A DNA stretch of 24,024 nt. Origin: a virus. A program made the translations under genes and the position numbers. Below, in pieces: positions 6,734-13,276 of the stretch (position 1 is its first letter; each line of letters starts with the position of its first letter). The stretch covers positions 1-24,024 of IMG/VR virus record IMGVR_UViG_3300044640_000685; one strand, 5' to 3'. Below the pieces are notes generated by a model. That model searched no databases, had not been told where the DNA came from, and saw nothing but the letters and a program-made list of their open reading frames with translations.

Positions 6734-7512
6734 TGGAAAATATAACATCACAACTTAAAGATATGATATCAAGTCAGCTATCAGGTAATCCTGATGCTAG
6801 AAGTAATGCACTAAAAGGTCTAAGAGATGTGAAAGAAAATAATGAGGAAGGAAACAAAAGAAACTCTCCTCAGGATTATTTGAAAGATTCAAATGGATTG
6901 AAATTGGTTTTTGAATTAGCAAAACAAAAAAGAACTAATAAAGCAACTATCAGAAAAGAAATTAAAAAATTATTAAAAAACCCTGAAGAGATTAACGACT
7001 TCTTGAACTCAATACTTTCGTTTGTTAAATCAAAAAAAGGTAGTGATAAAGATGAGACAAAAGAAGCCACAGGATCGGGTAGTGCTGGTGGTTATTCAGC
7101 TCCACTATTCGGTAAAGAAATGAAAGAAACAAAAGAAGAATATTGTGATTCTTGTGATAGAGTTAAATCCAAATGTGTTTGTAATAGACCAAGAAGAACA
7201 GAAACAAAAGAAGCCACAGGATCGGCATCATCAGGTCAATACTCAGGACCCTCGATATGGGCAAAGTCAACCAAGAAAAAAGATTGGGCACCAAAACGTA
7301 AAACACAATTACCTGGTGGTAAGTTTGTCCAAGTTAAGAAAAAATGTAAAAAGTTCCCTTATTGTAATCAAGGGGATATTAACGCAATTAAAATGTTTGA
7401 AAACGAGACTCTTTCAAAAGTAATAAACGATTTATCAATTAGATATCAAATACATGAAGATTTCATTAGGGGAATAATCTTTAATGAAATGTCAAAAAGG
7501 AATTTAATGTGA
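6733..7512 (+). CDS. repeat-containing Cys-rich phage protein (ETKEATGS repeats)
   Basis: This 259-residue basic protein has a helical N-terminal domain (1-100). Two copies of a ~21-residue segment follow, TKEATGS-x-S-x-G-x-Y-S-x-P, at about 109-129 and 158-178. Between the copies is a small Cys cluster (C138, C141, C148, C150) that could bind one zinc. The C-terminal domain is basic, with GGKFVQVKKKCKKFPYC (about 195-211). The duplicated Gly/Ser segments look like flexible linkers or processing sites of the kind seen in phage head-core proteins. Function unknown. It is the last gene before a TATTTATT motif. Confidence 0.82.
   Translation: MENITSQLKDMISSQLSGNPDARSNALKGLRDVKENNEEGNKRNSPQDYLKDSNGLKLVFELAKQKRTNKATIRKEIKKLLKNPEEINDFLNSILSFVKSKKGSDKDETKEATGSGSAGGYSAPLFGKEMKETKEEYCDSCDRVKSKCVCNRPRRTETKEATGSASSGQYSGPSIWAKSTKKKDWAPKRKTQLPGGKFVQVKKKCKKFPYCNQGDINAIKMFENETLSKVINDLSIRYQIHEDFIRGIIFNEMSKRNLM
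7057..7225 (+). repeat. 22-bp direct repeat pair
   Basis: An identical 22-bp sequence beginning ACAAAAGAAGCCACAGGATC occurs at 7057-7078 and 7204-7225, encoding the duplicated TKEATGS segments. Exact identity at third positions suggests recent duplication or gene conversion. Confidence 0.93.
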
Positions 7513-7520
7513 TATTTATT
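7513..7520 (+). promoter_or_regulatory. TATTTATT motif, candidate phage late promoter
   Basis: TATTTATT directly abuts the TGA of the upstream gene and lies 14 nt before the ATG at 7535, the same spacing as the copies before 13277 and 12321. Confidence 0.45.
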
Positions 7521-7534
7521 AAATAAAAATAACT

Positions 7535-8767
7535 ATGAACAATTATTTAAAAAATAAAATCCAAAAACTTATTAACGAAACTTTGGAAGATAAGGCTTAC
7601 GAGGTTATGGAAAAATTAAAATTTAACAAACCTGGTAGTTCATTTGATTATGTTGAAGAAGGTGAAATGTGTGAACAATGTGGTGGAGAAGTGAAAGAGG
7701 GGGAGCAATGTGAACAATGTGGAACCAAAGGTGGATCTGAAGTAATGGAAAAATTACACGGAAACCAAAGTAAACTTGATAAAAACCGTAATAATAGAAT
7801 AGACGCCGAAGACTTCAAAATGTTGAGAGGTAAAAAAAGAGAAACCAAAGAAGGTAACTCACAAGAATGTATGGAATGTGGTAGTTCTGAGGTATATGAA
7901 GGTGAGTGTAAAGAATGTGGTTATAATAAAGGGTCTGAAGTAATGGAAAAATTACACGGTAACCAAAGAAAAATAGATAAGAATAAAAACGGTAAAATTG
8001 ATAAAGAAGACTTCAAGATGTTAAGAAAAGAAGAAGATGGTATTAATGAAAGTGTGTTTTATGAATTATCTACAATGGTAAATGGTAAGAGAGAAAAACT
8101 TTTATTCACTGAGGGTCAGTTCGAAGAAATTATTGAAAATATTGTTCTAAAGGAAGAAAGTAAATTCAGTAAAGGTAAAACTCCAGCAGGATATGCTGAA
8201 TATGAAAGTTCTGTTAAAAAGTCCAAAAAAGAAGAAGAGGACTACATGAAAAGTTTAAGTAAAAAAATGAAAGATTATTTAAAAGACGGATCTAAAGGTG
8301 AGTATACTGAATCACCAAAACATTTCCCTAAAGGAAATGGTGAATTAGAAAAAATGACTAAGAAGGCATATATTCCATCAGGAGCGGTTGAAGACTACAT
8401 TGATAACTTTACTGCTGCAGGTTTAGAGAACTTAGATTATGATGAAATCCATCCGAATGAAGATTGGGTAACTGATAACATTGAAGGATCATCAAAGACA
8501 GGTAATAACCCTGAATGGGCAAATGCGGTTGAAACACCAAACAACAAAAAAAGAAACAAAATTAGAAAAGATAATTTATTAGGTAAAATGAAACGTAAAG
8601 CCTACAATAAATCAGCTCAACCTGTTGTTAACGATAAGGCTGGTGAAGATGAAGGTGATAAAATTATGACTAAGTTAGAATCAATTGATGAAAAGAAAAA
8701 ACAAAAAATCAATGAAGATTTTAATCGTATAATGAACTTAATGTCTTATAAGAAAAACACTCAATAA
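7535..8767 (+). CDS. virion-like protein with two zinc-ribbon plus EF-hand modules
   Basis: This 410-residue, very Lys/Glu-rich protein begins with MNNYLKNKIQKLINE (I-N-E at 13-15, a possible prohead-protease site). Two tandem modules follow, offset by exactly 66 residues. Module 1 has C46/C49/C59/C62 and a calcium-binding-type loop at 82-93 (D-K-N-R-N-N-R-I-D-A-E-D). Module 2 has C112/C115/C125/C128 and a loop at 148-159 (D-K-N-K-N-G-K-I-D-K-E-D). Both loops place D, N, N and a hydrophobic residue at EF-hand positions 1, 3, 5 and 8, with Asp at 12. A helix S-E-V-M-E-K-L-H-G-N-Q precedes each loop, and AYEVMEKLKF at 21-30 looks like a remnant third copy. Residues 172-205 form a VFYELSTMVNGK domain; the C-terminus is disordered. 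Possibly an internal or scaffold protein. Metal binding is inferred. Confidence 0.85.
   Translation: MNNYLKNKIQKLINETLEDKAYEVMEKLKFNKPGSSFDYVEEGEMCEQCGGEVKEGEQCEQCGTKGGSEVMEKLHGNQSKLDKNRNNRIDAEDFKMLRGKKRETKEGNSQECMECGSSEVYEGECKECGYNKGSEVMEKLHGNQRKIDKNKNGKIDKEDFKMLRKEEDGINESVFYELSTMVNGKREKLLFTEGQFEEIIENIVLKEESKFSKGKTPAGYAEYESSVKKSKKEEEDYMKSLSKKMKDYLKDGSKGEYTESPKHFPKGNGELEKMTKKAYIPSGAVEDYIDNFTAAGLENLDYDEIHPNEDWVTDNIEGSSKTGNNPEWANAVETPNNKKRNKIRKDNLLGKMKRKAYNKSAQPVVNDKAGEDEGDKIMTKLESIDEKKKQKINEDFNRIMNLMSYKKNTQ
7736..7968 (+). repeat. 35-bp near-identical direct repeat within a 198-bp duplicated module
   Basis: Positions 7736-7770 and 7934-7968 match at 34 of 35 bases and lie 198 bp (66 codons) apart. 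They encode the SEVMEKLHGNQ helix of each zinc-ribbon/EF-hand module. Synonymous positions are conserved too, pointing to recent duplication or ongoing homogenisation. Confidence 0.9.
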
Positions 8768-8797
8768 TTTACAATTACATAATTGAATATTATCATT

Positions 8798-8831
8798 GTC
8801 CATAGGTACTAATCTATGGACAATTTTTTTA
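8798..8831 (+). terminator. hairpin plus T-tract overlapping the start codon of the next gene
   Basis: A perfect 8-bp inverted repeat, GTCCATAG (8798-8805) and CTATGGAC (8814-8821) with an 8-nt loop, is followed by AA and eight T residues (8824-8831). This has the form of an intrinsic terminator for gene 7535-8767. Unusually, the right arm contains the ATG (8816-8818) of the next gene, so folding would either end transcription or hide the start codon. No other terminator separates these genes. Confidence 0.65.
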
Positions 8832-9286
8832 ACTACATATCGAAACAATTAAGACAGGAAGATATAGAGATTTGGTTTAACTCCCATAATATCATTCCTG
8901 AGAAAATGGAATTGTATTATGATTTCTCCGTTTCTATCCATAAATTAATTATTGAAACATATCTCGGAGACGATGATGGAGGTTATGATGAAACTAAAGT
9001 TTCAATGACCGATGAGGATAAAACCAAACACTTTGATTGGTGTTGGGATAAAACGGTAGATAGTTTTAATTCTGAAAACATCATATTCAATAAAAGAGGG
9101 GAACACTACGAGTACTTCCAATCCTTCTTTACCGAAATTTATTACAATCAATCCGATAAAAATATTAAAGACTCTATAAATATTTTCTTTAGAGATATCT
9201 TTGATTTGGATAAACCATTTACCCAATCTGATTTAGATATGATACTCAATATCTATCGTAGTTTGGATAAAAATTTGGTCCTATAG
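8816..9286 (+). CDS. conserved phage hypothetical protein
   Basis: This 156-residue acidic, aromatic-rich, probably all-helical soluble protein contains HFDWCWDKTV and DLDMILNIYRSLDKNL. I recall similar proteins in Bacteroidota T4-like phages but no function. The ATG at 8816 lies in the 3' arm of a hairpin (8798-8821) and is followed by a T8 run coding for Phe-Phe, so its expression may be controlled by that structure. The next in-frame Met (about residue 31) would remove a conserved-looking start, so I keep 8816. Confidence 0.8.
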   Translation: MDNFFNYISKQLRQEDIEIWFNSHNIIPEKMELYYDFSVSIHKLIIETYLGDDDGGYDETKVSMTDEDKTKHFDWCWDKTVDSFNSENIIFNKRGEHYEYFQSFFTEIYYNQSDKNIKDSINIFFRDIFDLDKPFTQSDLDMILNIYRSLDKNLVL

Positions 9287-9349
9287 TATTTACTAAGGTG
9301 AGTTAGTAGGGTATTATTGACTTACATAAACAATATAATATATTAAAAA

Positions 9350-9523
9350 ATGGAAACGTTAGAACAAATTAAAACACTAGTTGAACAATTAAGTGCTGAC
9401 ACAACTAAGTTTTTTGCTGGTAATAAAAGTGCTGGAACAAGAGCGAGAAAAACTTCTCAAGAGTTGAAAGCTTTGTTACAAACATTAAGAGGTGAAATCT
9501 TAGATGCTAAGAAAAATGACTAA
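9350..9523 (+). CDS. histone H1-like (Hc1 family) DNA-binding protein
   Basis: This 57-residue basic helical protein (METLEQIKTLVEQLSAD... to KKND) contains the core F-x-x-G-N-K-S-A-G-T-R-A-R-K-x-x-Q-E-L-K, typical of the short histone H1/Hc1-like proteins common in Bacteroidota (usually ~57-60 residues), where the region reads GNKAAGTRARKxLQELK. It would bind DNA non-specifically and could compact phage DNA or alter host nucleoid structure. It was probably acquired from the host. A weak variant of the late motif (TATTTACT, 9287-9294) lies 55 nt upstream. The next gene's ATG overlaps its end. Confidence 0.85.
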   Translation: METLEQIKTLVEQLSADTTKFFAGNKSAGTRARKTSQELKALLQTLRGEILDAKKND

Positions 9524-9710
9524 TATTGAGACAATATATCTATTTATGTTCATTTTTTCAATTCTGTCAGTTTTCAGAGTTGTTGTAAAATTTATATTTT
9601 CCCTATTACAAACATCTCCTGAAAGATTGGTGATGAGTAATAGGGAAATATTATTCCAAGGTATTACATTGTCTTATGTTATAACTTACACAATACAAAA
9701 TTTTTTATGA
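9516..9710 (+). CDS. small membrane protein
   Basis: This 64-residue protein has two hydrophobic stretches (about 5-30 and 47-63) separated by a polar loop (TSPERLVMSNRE). The ATG at 9516 overlaps the previous stop by 8 nt; an in-frame ATG at 9504 would add four residues and cannot be excluded. It overlaps the next gene by ATGA. A two-helix membrane protein of this size could be holin-like, but it lies far from the endolysin and no motif supports that. Confidence 0.75.
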   Translation: MTNIETIYLFMFIFSILSVFRVVVKFIFSLLQTSPERLVMSNREILFQGITLSYVITYTIQNFL

Positions 9711-10135
9711 GTTTTTTTACTGAATTTAATGCTTTATCACCATACTTACAATCTGTAAGGAAATTGAAGACATATCTATCTTTTGATATTCATTTTCCTA
9801 ATACTTGGAAAATACCTAAAAAGTTTGTCGATGAAGAAACATTATTAGAGAATGAATCTGGTGAACCAGATAAAAGATTCTTTTCATTTGTTAGTACATT
9901 TAATGAAGAACAAGTTGAAAAAATATTTAATAACCTGAGAAACATTATTAAATATAATAAAGAGAGAGAGGAAAAGGATAGATTATTCCAATCTAAAGTT
10001 AATGAGTTAAAATCTATTTTTGAAAAACAAAATTTAGATAATTTACAAGCGTTAAAATTTGAAATTTCCGACGATCAAAAAATTGAATTAGAAGATGGAG
10101 AAGAAAACACAGACCCAGTTAGAAACTCAAATTGA
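9707..10135 (+). CDS. hypothetical protein with C-terminal coiled coil
   Basis: This 142-residue protein has an N-terminal globular part with aromatic residues (SFDIHFPNTWKIPKKFV, about 25-41), then a long charged helix (about 68-115) likely to form a coiled coil, and an acidic tail. It starts by ATGA overlap with the membrane protein gene and overlaps the next reading frame by 41 nt. I recall homologous hypotheticals in other phages but no function. Confidence 0.8.
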   Translation: MSFFTEFNALSPYLQSVRKLKTYLSFDIHFPNTWKIPKKFVDEETLLENESGEPDKRFFSFVSTFNEEQVEKIFNNLRNIIKYNKEREEKDRLFQSKVNELKSIFEKQNLDNLQALKFEISDDQKIELEDGEENTDPVRNSN

Positions 10136-10295
10136 GTGGTTGAATAACGAATTGGAAAAAGATAGGATTGAGGTTGAGAGAGAAAAGAGTAAATTCATCA
10201 ACCAAATCAAACAATTAAAAAAAGAAGACATTGTTAAAGTAAATGTTGAAAAAATGACATTATGGAAGAGAATCAAGAAAGTGTTGTTGGGGTAA
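10095..10295 (+). CDS. small coiled-coil protein with basic amphipathic C-terminus
   Basis: This 66-residue, almost entirely helical protein (heptad-like residues 8-45) ends in MTLWKRIKKVLLG, a Trp plus basic amphipathic tail resembling membrane-surface anchors. Its start lies inside the previous gene (41-nt overlap), unusual for this otherwise minimal-overlap cluster, so a downstream TTG start (about 10140) is possible. The next gene ends with a similar W-F-K-R-M-I-K-N-S-L-K tail. Confidence 0.68.
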   Translation: MEKKTQTQLETQIEWLNNELEKDRIEVEREKSKFINQIKQLKKEDIVKVNVEKMTLWKRIKKVLLG

Positions 10296-10564
10296 TGGAA
10301 AAATTGGCAATGATAACAGATGCCACCCAATCCTTATTTCCTAATGGGAAAACTGCATTAGTATTTGAATTACCTGAAACGGATTTTAAAGAGGTTCAAA
10401 AGAATTTCAGAGAAATTGATAGAGAGTATAGAAAATTCAAAGTTGACATTTCAGGAGTTGAAGTAATTTTCATATTAGAAAATTCATATGGGGAGGAAGA
10501 AAAACCAGTTGAGGTTAAAAAAGAAGGTTGGTTTAAGAGAATGATTAAGAATAGTTTAAAGTAA
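10295..10564 (+). CDS. hypothetical protein with basic amphipathic C-terminus
   Basis: This 89-residue protein is read from the ATG at 10295, joined to the previous stop by TAATG, the same coupling seen at 6488 and 6733. An ATG at 10262 would add 11 residues overlapping the previous gene and is less likely. The predicted fold is a small alpha/beta domain (TALVFELPETDFKEV, then VEVIFILENSYG). The tail GWFKRMIKNSLK mirrors the tail of the upstream neighbour. Its TAA at 10562-10564 directly abuts the stop of the convergent gene at 10565. Confidence 0.75.
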   Translation: MEKLAMITDATQSLFPNGKTALVFELPETDFKEVQKNFREIDREYRKFKVDISGVEVIFILENSYGEEEKPVEVKKEGWFKRMIKNSLK

Positions 10565-11200
10565 TCATCTTTTATACGTCGTATACGTTCTATACAATTT
10601 AGATTTAGGGATCCCACCCTTTTCCAAGATATCGTAAAGGTATTTCTTTTGTGATTTACTTGAGTCAGGAACCAAGATACAATCTATTCTATTCTTATCT
10701 TGTAAGAACTTACCTAACACATCAAGGAATCTACCCGACTCACTCACAGACTTCAACGAGAAACAATCAAACTTATCGTCATTCTGTACTACGATCTTAT
10801 TATTAATTTTAGATACTAGTTTTAAACCATCTTTTGGTAAGTATTTTTTAATAAAATGGTCAAATGAAATTTTAGATGAGGTTTGTATATCATAAAGTAA
10901 TTCCTCGGTTAAAAATTCGGACACAGATAAAATAGTGTAATCACTATCATCCAATTCAACCTTAACCTGTCTACCCAATTTATCTTTAATAAAATAGGAA
11001 TCAAAATTCTTAGAGTTCTTTTCAAGAATACCTATTTCAAACGAACAAGATTTACCATTTTCAAATAGGGTATTGAATTTAATGTTTTTATTTGATATGA
11101 TTTGGTTATCGTAAAATTTTTTTGCGTTTTCATAAGTCTTAAACGACTTTATTATTTTTTTTCTTTCTTTATTTTTGAATAGTACGATTAAATAGTTCAT
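10565..11200 (-). CDS. conserved phage hypothetical protein
   Basis: This 211-residue protein has an N-terminal part of alternating strands and basic segments (MNYLIVLFKNKERKKI), a middle F-I-K-D-K-L-G-R-Q-V-K-V-E-L segment and a Lys-rich C-terminus (SSKSQKKYLYDIL, GIPKSKLYRTY). I recall related uncharacterised proteins in Bacteroidota phages. I chose the ATG at 11200 over an in-frame GTG at 11212. It converges on 10295-10564 with no intervening base and no visible terminator, so the two transcripts must overlap. It is divergent from dnaJ, with a 45-nt A/T-rich gap. Confidence 0.8.
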   Translation of the reverse strand: MNYLIVLFKNKERKKIIKSFKTYENAKKFYDNQIISNKNIKFNTLFENGKSCSFEIGILEKNSKNFDSYFIKDKLGRQVKVELDDSDYTILSVSEFLTEELLYDIQTSSKISFDHFIKKYLPKDGLKLVSKINNKIVVQNDDKFDCFSLKSVSESGRFLDVLGKFLQDKNRIDCILVPDSSKSQKKYLYDILEKGGIPKSKLYRTYTTYKR

Positions 11201-11245
11201 AATATTGATCACTCTTTAATTAAGTATATTAATTTTTTTTTATAA

Positions 11246-12154
11246 ATGAATAATGACAATTATTATAGTGTATTAGGTGTTGATGAAAAGGCGACTCAGG
11301 ATGACATTAAAAAAGCATATAGAAACTTAGCAAAGGAGAATCACCCAGACAAAGGTGGTGATGAAGAAAAGTTTAAAAAAATCAATGAAGCTTATGATAC
11401 CATAGGTGATGAGGTTAAACGTAAAAATTACGACAACAGAAAGAACAACCCATTTGGTGGTAACTTCTCAGATATGTTTAATATGTTCAACCAACAGAGA
11501 CAACGTCAAGAAAACCATACAAGTGTAATAACAGTAAACATTGGAGTGTTAGATTCTTATTTAAGTAGAAACAAACAAATCACGTATAAAAGAAAAACAA
11601 ATTGTAATGTTTGTACTGGTACTGGTGGGGAAAAGAGGATCTGTACGGTTTGTAATGGTGTAGGTAGTGTTATGAGACAAATGGGTAGTGGAATGTTTGT
11701 ACAAGTGGTTAATATGGCTTGTGAGACTTGTTCAGGTACCGGTAAAATAACAATCAATGCTTGTTATGGTTGTAGTGGATCAGGAACTAAAGATGAAATG
11801 AAAACATTAGATATTAAAATACCTCATGGTATTGAAGATGGTCAATTCATACGAATGTCTAATGTTGGTGATTTTAAAAATGGTAGGTTCGGGGACTTGG
11901 TCGTAAGGATTAATCTTATGGAAGAAAATGGGTTCTTTAAGAATGGACCACATTTAGTTTACAACTCTTATTTAAAATATGAGGATCTAATGAAGGAAGA
12001 TATAAACATACCTCATCCTGATGGTGAGCTAAATATTAAATTACCTAAGTTAATGGATAGTTCAAAACCCTTGAGGGTGAGAGGTAAGGGGTTTAAAGTA
12101 GATCAACTTGGTGACCTACTAATTAATCAGATTGTGAGATTTGAGAGACCTTAA
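11246..12154 (+). CDS. dnaJ: DnaJ-type (class A) co-chaperone
   Basis: This 302-residue Hsp40 would stimulate the ATPase of host DnaK and deliver substrates. It has a J-domain (residues 5-65) with the catalytic HPD at 33-35, a short Gly/Phe-Asn linker (68-84), a complete zinc domain with four CxxCxGxG motifs (C120, C133, C159, C173 as first Cys of each) and a C-terminal substrate-binding domain (about 185-300). Bacterial DnaJ is usually ~370 residues; the shortening is in the linker and C-terminus (dimerisation region), all catalytic parts being present. Phage J-proteins are often J-domain only, so a full class A protein is notable. Its stop overlaps that of the converging small membrane gene. 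Confidence 0.95.
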   Translation: MNNDNYYSVLGVDEKATQDDIKKAYRNLAKENHPDKGGDEEKFKKINEAYDTIGDEVKRKNYDNRKNNPFGGNFSDMFNMFNQQRQRQENHTSVITVNIGVLDSYLSRNKQITYKRKTNCNVCTGTGGEKRICTVCNGVGSVMRQMGSGMFVQVVNMACETCSGTGKITINACYGCSGSGTKDEMKTLDIKIPHGIEDGQFIRMSNVGDFKNGRFGDLVVRINLMEENGFFKNGPHLVYNSYLKYEDLMKEDINIPHPDGELNIKLPKLMDSSKPLRVRGKGFKVDQLGDLLINQIVRFERP

Positions 12155-12321
12155 AATAAGGACATGATGTCTTTATATAAGGAAACTGCTCCGTAGATTG
12201 ATAATGCGAACATTAGACCACCAACAATAAAGACAAATCTTTGTGTTTTACCTGTGGTTTGATTACACTTTCTACATCCTGTTACTTGTGTTGCTTGTTC
12301 TTTCATTTCCTCTTCCATCAT
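12151..12321 (-). CDS. small membrane protein with CxxC motif (56 aa)
   Basis: The minus strand encodes MMEEEMKEQATQVTGCRKCN, then QTTGKTQRF, then a hydrophobic helix (about 30-48, VFIVGGLMFALSIYGAVSL) and YKDIMSLF. One transmembrane segment follows a short cytoplasmic head with C-R-K-C, which could bind metal in a dimer. A TATTTATT motif lies 14 nt before the ATG, exactly as for two longer genes, which supports it as real despite its size. The stop overlaps the dnaJ stop, tail to tail. Function unknown. The second Met is an equally good start. Confidence 0.75.
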   Translation of the reverse strand: MMEEEMKEQATQVTGCRKCNQTTGKTQRFVFIVGGLMFALSIYGAVSLYKDIMSLF

Positions 12322-12335
12322 TTCTTTTTATTAAT

Positions 12336-12343
12336 AATAAATA
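12336..12343 (-). promoter_or_regulatory. TATTTATT motif, candidate phage late promoter
   Basis: Minus-strand TATTTATT lies 14 nt before the ATG of the 56-aa membrane protein. It sits back to back with the host-type promoter of the methylase in a 72-nt divergent spacer. Confidence 0.42.
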
Positions 12344-12349
12344 TTGTGA

Positions 12350-12381
12350 ATTGACTTATAAAGATAAAATAACTACTTTTG
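12350..12381 (+). promoter_or_regulatory. Bacteroidota-type promoter for the methylase gene
   Basis: ATTG (12350-12353), a 20-bp spacer and TACTTTTG (12374-12381) match TTG-N20-TAnnTTTG, followed by TA as in the other copies. The expected start site is only about 6-10 nt before the ATG at 12394, so the mRNA is almost leaderless. Confidence 0.75.
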
Positions 12382-12393
12382 TATAAAAAAAAT

Positions 12394-13233
12394 ATGTTAA
12401 GTTATATTGGAGGTAAGAGTAAAATTGGAAAGTGGATTGTCCCTTTCTATGATAAAAATATGGAAACATACGTTGAAACTTTCGGGGGAATGTTTTGGTG
12501 TTTCTTCAACATGGACCTTAGTCAGTTCCCAAACCTAAAGAAAGTAGTTTATAACGATTTCAATCCTCTTAACCATAATCTATTTGAATGTATTAAGAAT
12601 CCTGAAAGATTATTGGAATCAATTAACTCAATCCCATGTCAAAAATTTGGTGAGGAGATCACCCCATCAATTTATAAGGAACAATTTATCAGCTTTCAGG
12701 CTGAAATATTTGGTGAAAATTTCAGCGTAGAACCTGGTAATTATGATATTGCTGCTAAATATGCGTATGTTCTAACACAAGTATTCTCAGGGTCTAAACC
12801 TGAAACAAGTTCATTCATTGACTTAAAAGGTAAGTATAAGTCAAAATACCTAACATTCAGAGATAAGTTAATGAAACCTGATTGGGTGGAACATTTCTTA
12901 AGAATAAGTGATGTAGAGAATATGGACTTTGCTGATGTAATTGAAAAATATGATTCACCAACGACTTACTTCTATGTTGATCCACCTTATTGGAAGACCG
13001 AGAACTATTACTCCAACCATGATTTTGATAGAGAAGACCACGAGAGACTTTCAAAGTCACTAAAAGGTATGGAAGGTAAGTTCAGTTTATCTTACTATGA
13101 TTTTGAGATTCTACACGAATGGTTTCCTGAGGATCAATACAAATGGGAGAAAAAGGAATTTGCTAAAGCTGCTGCAGCTAAGAAGGGTACAAAACAAAAT
13201 ATGGGTGAGGAATTATTAATAATGAATTACTAA
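12394..13233 (+). CDS. dam: DNA adenine methyltransferase (Dam/MT-A70-unrelated, D12 class)
   Basis: This 279-residue SAM-dependent N6-adenine methylase has the D12 class order: N-terminal LSYIGGKSKIGKWI (2-15), SAM-binding YVETFGGMFW (26-35), YNDFN (53-57) and the catalytic DPPYW at 196-200. It may protect phage DNA against restriction or mark it; GATC sites are frequent across the window, so there is no sign of site avoidance. I chose the ATG at 12394: an upstream in-frame TTG at 12379 lies inside the promoter -7 box, whereas 12394 gives the family-typical start. The usual FxGGG reads FGGMF and recognition specificity cannot be read from the sequence. Confidence 0.88.
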   Translation: MLSYIGGKSKIGKWIVPFYDKNMETYVETFGGMFWCFFNMDLSQFPNLKKVVYNDFNPLNHNLFECIKNPERLLESINSIPCQKFGEEITPSIYKEQFISFQAEIFGENFSVEPGNYDIAAKYAYVLTQVFSGSKPETSSFIDLKGKYKSKYLTFRDKLMKPDWVEHFLRISDVENMDFADVIEKYDSPTTYFYVDPPYWKTENYYSNHDFDREDHERLSKSLKGMEGKFSLSYYDFEILHEWFPEDQYKWEKKEFAKAAAAKKGTKQNMGEELLIMNY

Positions 13234-13254
13234 TCATTTTTTACACTACGGGAA

Positions 13255-13262
13255 TATTTATA
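13255..13262 (+). promoter_or_regulatory. TATTTATA motif, candidate phage late promoter
   Basis: TATTTATA lies 14 nt before the ATG at 13277, in a 43-nt gap after the methylase gene. Confidence 0.45.
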
Positions 13263-13276
13263 ATAAAAACTTTACT

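Noticed and set aside
9172-9184. TATAAATA match inside gene 8816-9286
   Set aside because: It is within coding sequence and not before a gene; likely a chance match in A/T-rich DNA and a reminder that the late motif needs a statistical test.
10095-10135. Programmed frameshift joining 9707-10135 and 10095-10295
   Set aside because: The overlap is 41 nt but I see no clear slippery site with a following structure; separate starts explain it more simply.
10573-10585. Palindrome TATACGTCGTATA as terminator or operator between convergent genes
   Set aside because: It lies within coding sequence (repeated Tyr/Thr codons), has a short A/T stem and no T-tract on either strand.
12379-12393. Upstream TTG start for the methylase
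   Set aside because: The TTG lies within the promoter -7 box, upstream of the expected transcript start; the ATG at 12394 gives the family-typical LSYIGGK N-terminus.
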